Shown: one piece after another, positions 42,114-51,239 of the stretch
How positions within the stretch are numbered: the stretch's first letter is position 1
Layout of the letters: every line of letters starts with the position of its first letter
NCBI RefSeq assembly: GCF_042684705.1
Contig: NZ_JBHULZ010000041.1
Location: 496,001-560,000, forward strand
Length of the DNA stretch: 64,000 nt
From: Mesonia sediminis
GTDB taxonomy: Bacteria > Bacteroidota > Bacteroidia > Flavobacteriales > Flavobacteriaceae
Direction of reading: 5' to 3'
The notes under the pieces: generated by a model
Told to the model about the DNA's origin: nothing
The model's database searches: none
What the model saw: the letters and a program-made list of their open reading frames with translations, nothing else
Program-made: the position numbers and the translations under genes

Positions 42114-42755
42114 ATGACTATACCTTTTTTAGATACAAAACAAGAATTCCCGCATCCCAATACTTCAAACGAACTGGGATTGGTGGCATATGGTGGTGAT
42201 TTAATACCAGAGCGTGTTTTGAGAGCTTATAAAAAAGGTATCTTTCCTTGGTATGAAAACGATCAACCCGTATTGTGGTGGTCGCCAAACCCAAGAATGG
42301 TTTTGTTTCCTAAGAAGCTAAAAGTGTCAAAAAGTATGAGGAAACTTCTTGATAGGAAAACATTTAAAGTCACTTTTAATCAACATTTTGAGCAGGTGAT
42401 TCAAGCCTGTGCACAAGTAAAAAGACCAGGCCAAAACGGAACTTGGATTACCAAAGACATTATAAATACCTACACCCAATTGCACCAGCAAGGATTTGCC
42501 TATTCGGTAGAGGTTTGGCAAAACGAAAGATTGGTGGGAGGGCTTTACGGAATTTGGCTAAAACCTCAAGGTGTATTTTGCGGAGAAAGCATGTTTTCGT
42601 TAGTAAGTAATGCATCTAAATTTGCATTCATAACTTGGGTTCAATTCTTGGAGAGACAGAAAGTTAGCTTAATTGATTGCCAAGTGCACACTAATCATTT
42701 AGCCAGCTTGGGAGCCGAAGAAATTGAACGGGAAGCTTTTTTAAGTTATTTGTAG
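42114..42755 (+). CDS. aat: Leucyl/phenylalanyl-tRNA-protein transferase
   Basis: The 213-residue enzyme adds Leu or Phe from aminoacyl-tRNA to N-terminal Arg/Lys of proteins, marking them for ClpAP degradation. Family motifs: FPHPNTSNELGLVAYGGDL, AYKKGIFPWYE, PVLWWSPNPRMVLFP, GTWITKDIINTY, FCGESMFS and IDCQVHTNHLASLGAEEI. The N-terminus fits the family, so the start is right. The start codon nevertheless lies at the end of the T run of an intrinsic terminator, with no ribosome-binding site or room for a usual leader. Expression probably depends on readthrough or a start within the terminator. Confidence 0.95.
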   Translation: MTIPFLDTKQEFPHPNTSNELGLVAYGGDLIPERVLRAYKKGIFPWYENDQPVLWWSPNPRMVLFPKKLKVSKSMRKLLDRKTFKVTFNQHFEQVIQACAQVKRPGQNGTWITKDIINTYTQLHQQGFAYSVEVWQNERLVGGLYGIWLKPQGVFCGESMFSLVSNASKFAFITWVQFLERQKVSLIDCQVHTNHLASLGAEEIEREAFLSYL

Positions 42756-42761
42756 TAAATT

Positions 42762-43478
42762 TTACAAATTGATATTTAATCCGCTTATCAAAAACAATTC
42801 TGTAAAGGGTTGGTGGGTATAATTACGGTGGCGATACTCTAGCCCTAAATCTATCTTTGAATTTTGCCCAATTGGCAAACTAAATTTTCCTGTAAAACGC
42901 TGACCCAAACTAGGCTTGTTATATTTGCCAAACTCCCAAACGCTCTCTGTTGAGGCACTAAAAATCAGAGGTTCTTTATCGGCTAAAGCCGGGCTTAATT
43001 TAAAACTAGCTCCTATGCGGTAGCGCCATCTTAAAACCAGTTCTTCTCTAAATCGTTGTGCGAAGCGAAGCCGTTGTCCTAAAGTAAAACTGTTGAATTT
43101 TATTTTGTGGCTATATTGTTGGAGTAGTCTTAGCTCGTCATGTTTATCGATAAAAATATCTTTAAAGCGATAGCGAGCTGCCACTGTTGCTTTACCCTTT
43201 TCGCCCAGTTTAAAATGAGTATATTGATTTAACTCTATAAACTCAGCTTCGTATTTTACTTGATCATCAAATTGGCTGTTATCTTCAATATCGGTAAATA
43301 CAATCGATCGGTGTGCGATGCCAAAAGTATAACTCCAAAGCGTTTCGGTCTTGAGATCTAAATTAATCTCCGGATTAATGAAACCATCAAAATGTGTTTG
43401 CGCATTAGCTGAAAAGCTAATGAAAATCAAGGTTAAAAGAGCGAAACTACTTTTTCTGTATTTATAAAGACACTCCAT
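42762..43478 (-). CDS. DUF2490 outer-membrane-type protein
   Basis: The 238-residue protein has an export signal (about 1-27, ending SFSANAQ) and then alternating beta strands with the DUF2490 pattern (TETLWSYTFGIAHR, FTLGQRLRFAQRFREELVLR, KIDLGLEYRHRNYTH). It ends in a short strand (FLISGLNINL). It is likely a small outer-membrane beta-barrel of unknown function. It is convergent with aat (6-bp gap, no terminator). The 151-bp gap upstream is AT-rich with no recognised element. Confidence 0.82.
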   Translation of the reverse strand: MECLYKYRKSSFALLTLIFISFSANAQTHFDGFINPEINLDLKTETLWSYTFGIAHRSIVFTDIEDNSQFDDQVKYEAEFIELNQYTHFKLGEKGKATVAARYRFKDIFIDKHDELRLLQQYSHKIKFNSFTLGQRLRFAQRFREELVLRWRYRIGASFKLSPALADKEPLIFSASTESVWEFGKYNKPSLGQRFTGKFSLPIGQNSKIDLGLEYRHRNYTHQPFTELFLISGLNINL

Positions 43479-43629
43479 AAATGCTAAGATTTATTTAATC
43501 TAATGTTGACAATTTATTAAAGTTGCGAAAATAATTATTCTTAGCTGCTTTTTTTAACTTTATTCTATTTTTATTGAAAATATACCTCAAGTTGTCGTCT
43601 TATTAAATTAAACACTAGAAATTGCTTTG

Positions 43630-44193
43630 TTAAGATTGCTGGTGTTTAAAACAATTTACCAGATGATCATTCACTAGTCCTGCTGCCTGCATAAAGCTAT
43701 AAACGGTTGTAGCTCCTAAAAATTTGAATCCTTTCGCTTTTAGGTTTTTACATATATCAGCACTAAGCTTTGTACTTGAAGGAATTTCATTTGCTTTTTT
43801 GGGTCTGTTATTTTTTGGTATGTGATTAACAAATGACCAAATATATTTGCTAAAACTACCAGATTCTTGTTGTAATTGTAGAAAAACGTGAGCATTATGA
43901 ATCGTAGCTTCAATTTTAGCTCTATGCCGAATAATACCGCTGTCGTTTAGTAGTGCTAGAACCCGTTTAGAATCATATTGGGCAACCGTAGCCGGATTAA
44001 AATCATCAAAAGCTTTACGGAAATTATCTCGTTTTTTTAATACCGTAATCCAGCTCAATCCAGCTTGAAAAATCTCTAAAGAAAGGATTTCAAATAACTT
44101 TTGGTCGTTATATTCGGGTACACCCCATTCTAAATCGTGATATTTCTCATATAAATCATTCCCCTGACACCAAAGACAACGCTGCTTGCTCAT
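43630..44193 (-). CDS. tag: DNA-3-methyladenine glycosylase I
   Basis: The ATG at 44193 (MSKQRCLWCQG) is chosen; the longer frame to 44295 would overlap the divergent gene and adds a non-family extension. The product is 187 residues. It removes 3-methyladenine from alkylated DNA in base-excision repair. Motifs: CLWCQGNDLYEKYHDLEWGV with zinc ligands at the N-terminus, IFQAGLSWITVLKKRDNF, and GLVNDHLVNCFKH, which supplies the last ligands of the zinc snap. It is transcribed alone, divergent from a thioredoxin-like gene. Confidence 0.95.
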   Translation of the reverse strand: MSKQRCLWCQGNDLYEKYHDLEWGVPEYNDQKLFEILSLEIFQAGLSWITVLKKRDNFRKAFDDFNPATVAQYDSKRVLALLNDSGIIRHRAKIEATIHNAHVFLQLQQESGSFSKYIWSFVNHIPKNNRPKKANEIPSSTKLSADICKNLKAKGFKFLGATTVYSFMQAAGLVNDHLVNCFKHQQS

Positions 44194-44243
44194 AATTGTG
44201 TAATTTTGAATTAACCTTAAAGGGGATAAAAATAGAATAAAAA

Positions 44244-44852
44244 ATGAAGGTAAAAGAATTACAAACCGAAGTGTCCAAAGCCTTAGAAAACGCAATGACT
44301 TATACTGATTTTAAAGAATTGGTGGTTGATAGTTTTGAAGAAGGCCGTGTAACGGGGCATACACAATCTGAAGATTTACTAAATTATACTCAGCTCAATT
44401 TAAAAAGGATAAAGCGATGGGATAAAACCCTAAAGGTTGATGAGGCTTTAGCCGATAAAGTTGCAGCCTTTCAAAAAAAAGTGTTTTGGATAGTAGTAGC
44501 CGAAGGTTGGTGCGGTGATGTAGCCCATAGTTTGCCAGCTATAAATAAGTTGGCTGAGTTAAATGAGAATATTGAATTAAAAATTGTTCTTCGCGATGAC
44601 AATAGCTTTTTTATAGATCATTTCTTGACCAATGGCGCGAGATCTATTCCTAAATTAGTGATGGTCGATCAAAAATCGCTCGAGGTTTTAGGGGTTTGGG
44701 GAGAGCGTCCGGCGCCAGCTAAAAAATTAATAACCGATTATAAAGCTGCGCACGGGCAAGTAGATGCCACCGTAAAAGAGGAACTCCAGCGTTGGTACAA
44801 CAAAGACAAAGGTAAAACCGTTATGAAAGAATTAAGTCTGCTTCTAGCTTAA
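44244..44852 (+). CDS. Cytoplasmic thioredoxin-family protein (WCGD type)
   Basis: The 202-residue protein has no signal peptide, an N-terminal helical part of about 75 residues and a thioredoxin-like fold. Its active-site position reads AEGWCGDVAHSLP, with one Cys (about residue 89) rather than CxxC. The cis-Pro segment is ARSIPKLVMVD. Homologues of this thioredoxin-family type are common in Bacteroidota, but their role is not defined. With a single Cys it is unlikely to be a classical disulfide reductase. The last 9 bp overlap the end of convergent truB. Confidence 0.85.
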   Translation: MKVKELQTEVSKALENAMTYTDFKELVVDSFEEGRVTGHTQSEDLLNYTQLNLKRIKRWDKTLKVDEALADKVAAFQKKVFWIVVAEGWCGDVAHSLPAINKLAELNENIELKIVLRDDNSFFIDHFLTNGARSIPKLVMVDQKSLEVLGVWGERPAPAKKLITDYKAAHGQVDATVKEELQRWYNKDKGKTVMKELSLLLA

Positions 44853-45551
44853 ATCTTTTGGTAATTTAGTAATAAAAGTTTCTAAAGTATAGGCGTTTTT
44901 AATGTTGAAATCGCCTATTTTTGTACGTCTTAACTCGGTAAGGTGAGCACCATTGTTAACCGCTTGACCTAAATCATGAGCTAAGCTTCTTATATAAGTT
45001 CCTTTGCTGCATTTGACTTTAAACTCTACATCGGGTAAATTTATTTTACCAATAGAAAATTCGTCTATGCGAACGGGGCGACCTTCTATTTTTATTTCTT
45101 GGCCTTTGCGTGCATATTCATACAGTCTTTTGCCATCTTTCTTTAAGGCCGAGAAAACAGGGGGTTTTTGAATGATATCTCCTTCAAAGCAGGCCGCTTT
45201 TGCTTTTATAATTTCCGGTTGCAAATCATTAATCGGATAAGTTTTGTCGATATCCGTTTCTAAATCGTAAGAGGGGGTAGTTGCCCCAAAACGAATAGTC
45301 CCTGTATATTCCTTGGGTAAGCCTTGAATTTCATGAATGGTTTTGGTGAATTTTCCCGTACAAATAATCAACAAGCCAGTAGCTAATGGATCTAGGGTCC
45401 CTGCGTGACCTACTTTAATTTTTTTTATGCCATAATTTTTCTTGATTAACCAGCGTACCTTATTAACCAACTGAAAAGAGGTCCACTCCAAGGGTTTATC
45501 GAACAATAAAACTTGGCCTTTCTTAAAATCTTCTAGACTAAAAAAACTCAA
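44844..45551 (-). CDS. truB: tRNA pseudouridine-55 synthase
   Basis: The 235-residue enzyme converts U55 of the tRNA T-loop to pseudouridine. Motifs: LLFDKPLEWTSFQLVNKV, GHAGTLDPLATGLL with catalytic Asp54, KEYTGTIRFGATTPSYD, KPPVFSALKKDGKRLYEYAR and GTYIRSLAHDLG. Length is at the short end of the family because the C-terminal PUA domain is missing, as in other Bacteroidota. It is the last gene of the ftsX-DUF3098-uppP-truB unit, 16 bp behind uppP. Confidence 0.96.
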   Translation of the reverse strand: MSFFSLEDFKKGQVLLFDKPLEWTSFQLVNKVRWLIKKNYGIKKIKVGHAGTLDPLATGLLIICTGKFTKTIHEIQGLPKEYTGTIRFGATTPSYDLETDIDKTYPINDLQPEIIKAKAACFEGDIIQKPPVFSALKKDGKRLYEYARKGQEIKIEGRPVRIDEFSIGKINLPDVEFKVKCSKGTYIRSLAHDLGQAVNNGAHLTELRRTKIGDFNIKNAYTLETFITKLPKDLS

Positions 45552-45567
45552 AAAAATAATATTTTAA

Positions 45568-46353
45568 TTAATAACTTACCGCTAAGGCTATGATTCCCAC
45601 CACTAAGCAATATATAGCAAAATAAGAAAGTTTGCTTTTTCGTACCAGTGCGATCATCCAAGTACAAGCGAAGAGGCCAGCAATAAAGGCACTTATAAAA
45701 CCAACAAATAATGCCGTACTGTTGCCAGTATGGCTTAAATCGCCGCTGAGTATATCTTTAGCAATTTTCCCCAATATTAATGGGACTACCATTAAAAAAG
45801 AAAATCGAGCCGCCTTGGTTTTGTCATTCCCCAATAAAACAGAAGTAGATATAGTAGCGCCACTACGAGAAATTCCAGGAAGCATAGCAATAGCTTGAGC
45901 TATTCCAATAACAAATGCATTGGAGTAGCTAACGGGCTTTAAAGTGCTTTTTGCTTTATCGGCCAACCATAGAAGCAAAGCAGTTACAATTAGCATAGCT
46001 CCTACTAAAAACACACTGCCTCCAAATAATTGTTCTAACTGTTCTTCAAAGAGCAACCCAATTATGGCTGCAGGAATCATCGATAAAATAATCTTTAAAG
46101 TAAATTGGGTTTCCTCGTTCCATTTGAATGCTAACAGGCCTTTAATTATAGTGTAAATATCTTTACGGAATATAACCAAGGTGCTCAGCGCAGTAGCAAA
46201 ATGCATCACAACGGTGAATAGCATACTCTCTTGTGGTATACTATCATCACCCAAAATCGCTTTGCCTAGCTCTAAATGGCCACTTGAAGATACGGGTAAG
46301 AACTCGGTTAATCCTTGAATAATGCCAAGAACAAGCGCATCTAAAACATCCAT
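45568..46353 (-). CDS. uppP: Undecaprenyl-diphosphatase
   Basis: The 261-residue membrane enzyme removes a phosphate from undecaprenyl diphosphate to recycle the lipid carrier for peptidoglycan and O-antigen. Motifs: GLTEFLPVSSSGHLELG (catalytic Glu and His) and MLPGISRSGATISTSVL (catalytic Arg). About eight helices are visible. It overlaps the DUF3098 gene at its start by 1 bp and belongs to the ftsX-DUF3098-uppP-truB operon. Confidence 0.96.
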   Translation of the reverse strand: MDVLDALVLGIIQGLTEFLPVSSSGHLELGKAILGDDSIPQESMLFTVVMHFATALSTLVIFRKDIYTIIKGLLAFKWNEETQFTLKIILSMIPAAIIGLLFEEQLEQLFGGSVFLVGAMLIVTALLLWLADKAKSTLKPVSYSNAFVIGIAQAIAMLPGISRSGATISTSVLLGNDKTKAARFSFLMVVPLILGKIAKDILSGDLSHTGNSTALFVGFISAFIAGLFACTWMIALVRKSKLSYFAIYCLVVGIIALAVSY

Positions 46354-46622
46354 TATTTCTTTTTACTTGGATTTAAAAGAATAGCGTAAACCTCAATACC
46401 AAAACCCAGTAGCACAAGACTAGGTGCTAGGTGAATACGTCTCCAACTGTAAATATCGGGATTAAAAACTTCTGGGTTATCGCTTCCGCCTCCGGCCATC
46501 AGTATATAACCCAAGGCAATAACGGCTAAACCAACAGCCATAAAAATGTAATTCTTCTTCTCAAAAATGAAATAAGCCTCTGGCTTTTCCTGTTCTCTTT
46601 CTCGTCTCTTTTGCTCTCCCAT
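46353..46622 (-). CDS. DUF3098 small membrane protein
   Basis: The 89-residue protein has a charged N-terminus rich in Arg/Glu and two hydrophobic helices (about 28-46 and 66-83) joined by a segment with FNPDIYSWRRIHLAP, the DUF3098 signature. Function is unknown. It lies between ftsX and uppP, the usual position in Bacteroidota, which suggests a link with division or wall synthesis. It overlaps uppP by 1 bp. Confidence 0.88.
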   Translation of the reverse strand: MGEQKRREREQEKPEAYFIFEKKNYIFMAVGLAVIALGYILMAGGGSDNPEVFNPDIYSWRRIHLAPSLVLLGFGIEVYAILLNPSKKK

Positions 46623-46649
46623 AATTTATTTTAAAGCTATAGATAGCGC

Positions 46650-47528
46650 TTAATAATATAATTCGTCTGTTTTTAAGTTTAAAAATCTCGAGGTAGCAAA
46701 GAAGGTGCTAATCCAAGATATAATCAAGCCTAAAATGAATACACCGGCAAATATAGCAATAAGTAATCGATGATCGGTTAGTAATTGCAATTCAGGAAAA
46801 GCTTTGTCTAAATAGTAAAGAACTGCAGCCATTCCCGAGAGCGCTAAAATAGAACCAATAATTCCTAGCTTTATGCTTTTCCAAATAAACGGTCTGCGGA
46901 TAAACCCCTTGGTAGCGCCAACCATTTGCATTGTTTTAATCGTGAATCGCTTGGAGTACACCGAGAGTCTTATACTGCTGTTGATCAACAATACGGCTAT
47001 AAAGGTGAAAATACCACTAATGATTAAAATCCAAAAGCTTATGCGTTTAATGTTGTCATTGAGCAGGGCTATTAACGGCTTATCATACACCACTTCCTCA
47101 ATAAAATTTTTATTGCTAAGATCTTTCGATATTTCTGCAATCTTAGCTTCAGAAACATAATCGGCTTTAAAGTAAACATCTATTGAGTTTTTTAAGGGAT
47201 TATACCCTAAAAAATCCATAAAGTCTTCACCGATTTCTTGACTATGCGCTTTAGCGGCATCTTCTTTGCTAACAAATTGAGTAGATTTGGTGTAATCAGC
47301 TAAAGCTAAGCTTTTCTCTAATTGATTAATTTCTACTTCTTTGGCACTATCTTTTAAAAAGATGCTTAAGGCGATTTGCTCTTTAAAATGGTCGGCTACT
47401 TTTTTGGTGTTTAATACCAGCAACCCTAATAAACCTAATAAAAACAATACCAAGGCAATACTTATAACTACCGAAAAGTAGGAGGATATCAAACGCCTTT
47501 TTTGGTATTTTTCAAACGAAGAACTCAT
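46650..47528 (-). CDS. ftsX: Cell-division permease-like protein FtsX
   Basis: The ATG at 47528 (MSSSFEKYQKRRLISSYFSV) is chosen; the longer frame to 47633 adds a Phe/Lys stretch foreign to the family and would cross the leuS promoter. The product is 292 residues with four helices: one at about 18-42, a periplasmic domain of about 120 residues, then three at the C-terminus. This is the FtsX topology. With FtsE it couples division to activation of peptidoglycan hydrolases; ftsE is not in the window. It starts the operon with DUF3098, uppP and truB. Confidence 0.93.
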   Translation of the reverse strand: MSSSFEKYQKRRLISSYFSVVISIALVLFLLGLLGLLVLNTKKVADHFKEQIALSIFLKDSAKEVEINQLEKSLALADYTKSTQFVSKEDAAKAHSQEIGEDFMDFLGYNPLKNSIDVYFKADYVSEAKIAEISKDLSNKNFIEEVVYDKPLIALLNDNIKRISFWILIISGIFTFIAVLLINSSIRLSVYSKRFTIKTMQMVGATKGFIRRPFIWKSIKLGIIGSILALSGMAAVLYYLDKAFPELQLLTDHRLLIAIFAGVFILGLIISWISTFFATSRFLNLKTDELYY

Positions 47529-47598
47529 AAAGAATAGGCTTGTAATTTTTGTAAAAATAATAAAGTAATTGAAACTAGTTTCTTTAAAACGTTCAAAC

Positions 47599-47629
47599 TT
47601 TTCACTTTCGTACATTAATAGTACTTTTG
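47599..47629 (+). promoter_or_regulatory. Promoter of leuS
   Basis: TTTT at 47599-47602, a 19-bp spacer and TACTTTTG at 47622-47629 give a good Bacteroidota-type promoter. Transcription would start near 47636, giving a leader of about 38 nt. No T-box or other leader structure is visible. This also rules out the earlier in-frame start at 47569. Confidence 0.55.
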
Positions 47630-47673
47630 CCATTCAAAATAATAATTATAGGCATTTATCGAAAGCGTTTACC

Positions 47674-50547
47674 ATGAGTTATAATTTTAATACTATAGAA
47701 GCCAAATGGCAAAAATACTGGGAGCAAAACCATACTTTTAAAGCTAGTAATAACAGTAATAAACCAAAATATTATGTGTTAGATATGTTTCCTTATCCTT
47801 CTGGGGCAGGCTTGCATGTAGGACACCCCTTGGGGTATATCGCTAGTGATATTTTTGCACGATATAAAAGACATACCGGCTTTAATGTATTGCATCCGCA
47901 GGGTTATGATTCTTTTGGGCTTCCCGCCGAACAATATGCTATTTTAACAGGACAACACCCTGCCGATACTACCAAAGTTAATATTGAAGGAGGAACAGAT
48001 AAATCAGGAAACCAAATTGCTGGTTATAGAAATCAATTAGATAAAATAGGTTTTTCTTTTGATTGGAGTAGAGAGGTGCGTACCAGTGACCCCGAGTATT
48101 ACAAGTGGACTCAATGGATTTTTATACAGCTTTTTGAGTCTTATTATTGTTTTGATGTAAATAAAGCCAGGCCGATAACTGAGTTAGTGCAAGCGTTTGA
48201 AGCAAGTGGTAACCAAGAAATCAATGCGGCTTGCGATGAAGAAGTGCCTAGTTTTACTGCAGCACAATGGAAAGAATATAGCACAGAAGAACAAGAGACG
48301 GTCTTGTTGCAATACCGCCTAGCTTTCTTGGCAGAAACAGAAGTAAACTGGTGTCCTGCACTGGGTACAGTATTAGCTAATGACGAAATTGTCAATGGAG
48401 TATCTGAACGAGGTGGACACCCCGTAGTGAGAAAAAAAATGAAGCAATGGAGTATGCGCATTTCTGCTTACGCCGAAAGACTTTTGCAGGATTTAGAGAA
48501 GTTAGACTGGACAGAGAGCTTAAAAGAAACTCAACGCAATTGGATAGGAAAGTCAACCGGTGCTCAGGTAAAATTTAAGGTGCAAAATGAGGACGACTTT
48601 ATCGAAGTGTTTACTACTCGGCCAGATACTATTTTTGGGGTTAGTTTTATGACGCTTGCCCCAGAACATCCGTTGGTTCAAAAAATAACCACAGACCAAC
48701 ATAGAGAAGCTGTGCAGCAGTATGTAGAAGCGGCTGCTAAGAGAAGTGAGCGAGAAAGAATGGCCGATGTGAAGCGTATTTCTGGTGTATTTACTGGTGC
48801 ATATGCCTTGCACCCTTTTACTCAAGAACCTATTCCTGTTTGGGTGGGCGATTATGTGTTGGCTAGTTATGGTACAGGGGCAGTTATGGCGGTTCCTTGT
48901 GGCGATCAGCGTGATTATGATTTTGCTAAACATTTTGACATACCTATTCTAAATATTTTTGAAGGTGTAGACATTAGCCAAAAAGCTTTTACAGAAAAAA
49001 ATAATCAGGTTAAACTTACCAACTCTGATTTTCTTAATGGATTGACCTACGAATCGGGTATGCAAAAAGCGATTGAAAAATTGGAGCAAAAGAAAAATGG
49101 AGTAGGAAGAACAAATTATCGCTTACGTGATGCTGTCTTTAGTAGACAACGTTATTGGGGCGAGCCTTTTCCTGTATATTACAAAAACGGGTTGCCTCAA
49201 ACAATTGCACCTAAGCATCTTCCCATAGTATTACCCGAGATAGAAAAATATTTACCAACAGAAAGTGGAGAGCCGCCGCTAGGTCGTGCAGATATTTGGG
49301 CCTGGGATACCGCTAAAAACCAAGTGGTGAGTAACCAAGAAATAGACCATAAAAATATTTTCCCATTAGAGTTAAACACCATGCCTGGATGGGCAGGTAG
49401 CTCTTGGTACTTCTTTAGGTATATGGAAGCTGGTAAAAATGAAGAAAACTCAGAACGAGATAATGTTTTTGCTTCCGCGGAAGCGTTAAATTACTGGGAG
49501 AATGTAGATTTATATATTGGTGGAAGCGAGCACGCAACCGGTCATTTATTATATGCTAGGTTTTGGACTAAATTCTTAAATGATCGGCAATTTGTACCCG
49601 TTAATGAGCCTTTTAAAAAGTTGATCAACCAAGGTATGATTTTAGGAGAAAGTGCTTTTGTTTACCGTATAGCAAATCAAAACAAATTTGTTAGTGCCGG
49701 ATTGAAAGATGATTACGACACACAAGCTATACACGTAGATGTATCTTTGGTGAATAACTCAAATGAGCTAGATATAGAAGGCTTTAAAAATTGGCGTGAG
49801 GAATATAAAGATGCTACTTTTATTACTGAAGGTGATGGGACTTATCAAGTAGGGCGTGAGGTCGAAAAAATGTCTAAGTCTAAATACAATGTGGTAAATC
49901 CTGATGTGATATGCCAGGAATATGGTGCAGACACTTTGCGTATGTATGAAATGTTTTTAGGACCTTTAGAGCAATCTAAGCCTTGGAATACAGCGGGTCT
50001 TTCTGGAGTTCATAATTTCCTAAAGAAATTATGGAAGCTATACCATAAAGGAGATGAGTTTGTGATAAGCGAAGAGCAACCTAGCAATGATGCTTTAAAA
50101 ATTTTACATAAAACTATTAAAAAAGTTAGAGAAGATATAGAGGCGTTCAGTTTTAATACATCAGTTTCTACTTTTATGATATGTGTGAACGAATTGGCTG
50201 CCTTGAAATGTAATGCTCGAGCAGTTTTAGAACCACTTGCCATATTAATCGCTCCTTATGCCCCTCATATTGCCGAAGAACTTTGGGAAAAAATGGGTCA
50301 TAAACAAAGCATTAGCTTTGCCGATTATCCTATTTTCGAGGAAAAATTTTTGAAAGAGAGTTCGAAGAATTACCCTATTTCTTTTAATGGAAAAATGAGA
50401 TTTACCCTAGAGTTAAGTTTAGAGCTTTCTAAAGATGAAATTGAACAAATCGTTATGGCAGATGAGAGAACCCAAAAACAATTAGCAGGACGTACCCCCA
50501 AAAAGGTTATTATTGTGCCAGGTAAAATTGTGAATATTGTAGGTTAA
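47674..50547 (+). CDS. leuS: Leucyl-tRNA synthetase
   Basis: From the ATG at 47674 (MSYNFNTIEAKWQKYWEQ) the protein has 957 residues. It has the class I signatures HVGH at 48-51 (GLHVGHPLGYIASD) and KMSKS at 732-736 (VEKMSKSKYNVVNPD). The CP1 editing domain (about 230-420) carries the Thr-rich TTRPDTIFGVSFM segment and YGTGAVMAVPCGDQRD. The catalytic-domain segment NTMPGWAGSSWYFFRYM follows. The anticodon-binding domain is at about 780-900, with a C-terminal extension. It charges tRNA-Leu. It is monocistronic, with its own promoter and a terminator. Confidence 0.98.
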   Translation: MSYNFNTIEAKWQKYWEQNHTFKASNNSNKPKYYVLDMFPYPSGAGLHVGHPLGYIASDIFARYKRHTGFNVLHPQGYDSFGLPAEQYAILTGQHPADTTKVNIEGGTDKSGNQIAGYRNQLDKIGFSFDWSREVRTSDPEYYKWTQWIFIQLFESYYCFDVNKARPITELVQAFEASGNQEINAACDEEVPSFTAAQWKEYSTEEQETVLLQYRLAFLAETEVNWCPALGTVLANDEIVNGVSERGGHPVVRKKMKQWSMRISAYAERLLQDLEKLDWTESLKETQRNWIGKSTGAQVKFKVQNEDDFIEVFTTRPDTIFGVSFMTLAPEHPLVQKITTDQHREAVQQYVEAAAKRSERERMADVKRISGVFTGAYALHPFTQEPIPVWVGDYVLASYGTGAVMAVPCGDQRDYDFAKHFDIPILNIFEGVDISQKAFTEKNNQVKLTNSDFLNGLTYESGMQKAIEKLEQKKNGVGRTNYRLRDAVFSRQRYWGEPFPVYYKNGLPQTIAPKHLPIVLPEIEKYLPTESGEPPLGRADIWAWDTAKNQVVSNQEIDHKNIFPLELNTMPGWAGSSWYFFRYMEAGKNEENSERDNVFASAEALNYWENVDLYIGGSEHATGHLLYARFWTKFLNDRQFVPVNEPFKKLINQGMILGESAFVYRIANQNKFVSAGLKDDYDTQAIHVDVSLVNNSNELDIEGFKNWREEYKDATFITEGDGTYQVGREVEKMSKSKYNVVNPDVICQEYGADTLRMYEMFLGPLEQSKPWNTAGLSGVHNFLKKLWKLYHKGDEFVISEEQPSNDALKILHKTIKKVREDIEAFSFNTSVSTFMICVNELAALKCNARAVLEPLAILIAPYAPHIAEELWEKMGHKQSISFADYPIFEEKFLKESSKNYPISFNGKMRFTLELSLELSKDEIEQIVMADERTQKQLAGRTPKKVIIVPGKIVNIVG

Positions 50548-50566
50548 ATACATCACCACATAAGTC

Positions 50567-50599
50567 AAAACGCGTTGCTTAAAAGTAGCGCGTTTTTTT
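50567..50599. terminator. Bidirectional terminator between leuS and the BON-LysM gene
   Basis: AAAACGCG pairs with CGCGTTTT across a loop that can extend as TGCT/AGTA. T residues 50593-50599 follow. It overlaps the stop codon of the convergent gene (50598-50600). Confidence 0.85.
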
Positions 50600-51068
50600 A
50601 ATTCGGTATACGAATTACTAAACCGCTAAAAATATCAGAGGGCGCTGTCAAAAGTGGCTTATTAGCATTTATTATTTTATCGATATAGCTTTCATCCCCA
50701 TAAAATCGTTTGGCAATTTTTTTTAAATTGTCATTAGGAGTTATTTCATAAAACTGTGAAGGTTTCTTAGCGTTAGCTTCGCCGCTAGTTGATTCTTGGT
50801 AAAGAGACATTTTGTCATTCACACAAGCAATACCTTTGGCGTTTCCTAAAAGTAATATAATTATTTCTCTGGTTTTTTGGCAATTTACTTCACCATAAAC
50901 CGTCAAGATACCGTCTTTTAACTCTAAATTTAAATCGTGAATGTTCATCTTGTGAATATTCAACAAATTGCGCATATTCTGTATGGCTTGCGCATTGGCT
51001 TCGGCAGTAGTGTGCTCAAAATCAAAAAGGCAAATTCCCTTGCTCTTATCAAACAAAAAAGATTTCAT
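50598..51068 (-). CDS. kbp: BON-LysM protein, homologue of the potassium-binding protein Kbp
   Basis: The 156-residue protein has a BON domain (about 20-85, LELKDGILTVYGEV and GNAKGIACVNDKM) and a C-terminal LysM domain (about 103-156, SQFYEITPNDNLKKIAKRF, YIDKIINANKPLL, VIRIPN). The layout and length match E. coli Kbp (YgaU), a cytoplasmic K+-binding protein. There is no signal peptide. The N-terminus (MKSFLFDKSKGICLFDFEH) differs from the Enterobacteria form. It is transcribed alone and convergent with leuS. Confidence 0.85.
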   Translation of the reverse strand: MKSFLFDKSKGICLFDFEHTTAEANAQAIQNMRNLLNIHKMNIHDLNLELKDGILTVYGEVNCQKTREIIILLLGNAKGIACVNDKMSLYQESTSGEANAKKPSQFYEITPNDNLKKIAKRFYGDESYIDKIINANKPLLTAPSDIFSGLVIRIPN

Positions 51069-51174
51069 AAAATACTTTTTATTAAAGATACACTAGTGTT
51101 AAGCTTTGCGGAAATTTTTGTTTATAAATACTTGTTAAAAAACATGAAGAAATATTTATTGACTGTCAGGTTAT

Positions 51175-51204
51175 TTTTAAATATTAAAATTGGTGCTATT
51201 TTTG
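51175..51204 (+). promoter_or_regulatory. Promoter of the zinc metallopeptidase gene
   Basis: TTTT at 51175-51178, an 18-bp spacer and TATTTTTG at 51197-51204 match the Bacteroidota pattern. The start codon at 51240 follows after 35 bp. Confidence 0.45.
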
Positions 51205-51239
51205 ATAGTTGAGTGCTAAACAATAAAAGTTAATCGACC

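Noticed and set aside
43630..44295. Longer start for tag at 44295
   Set aside because: The extra 34 residues are a hydrophobic stretch not found in the family and would overlap the divergent thioredoxin-like gene.
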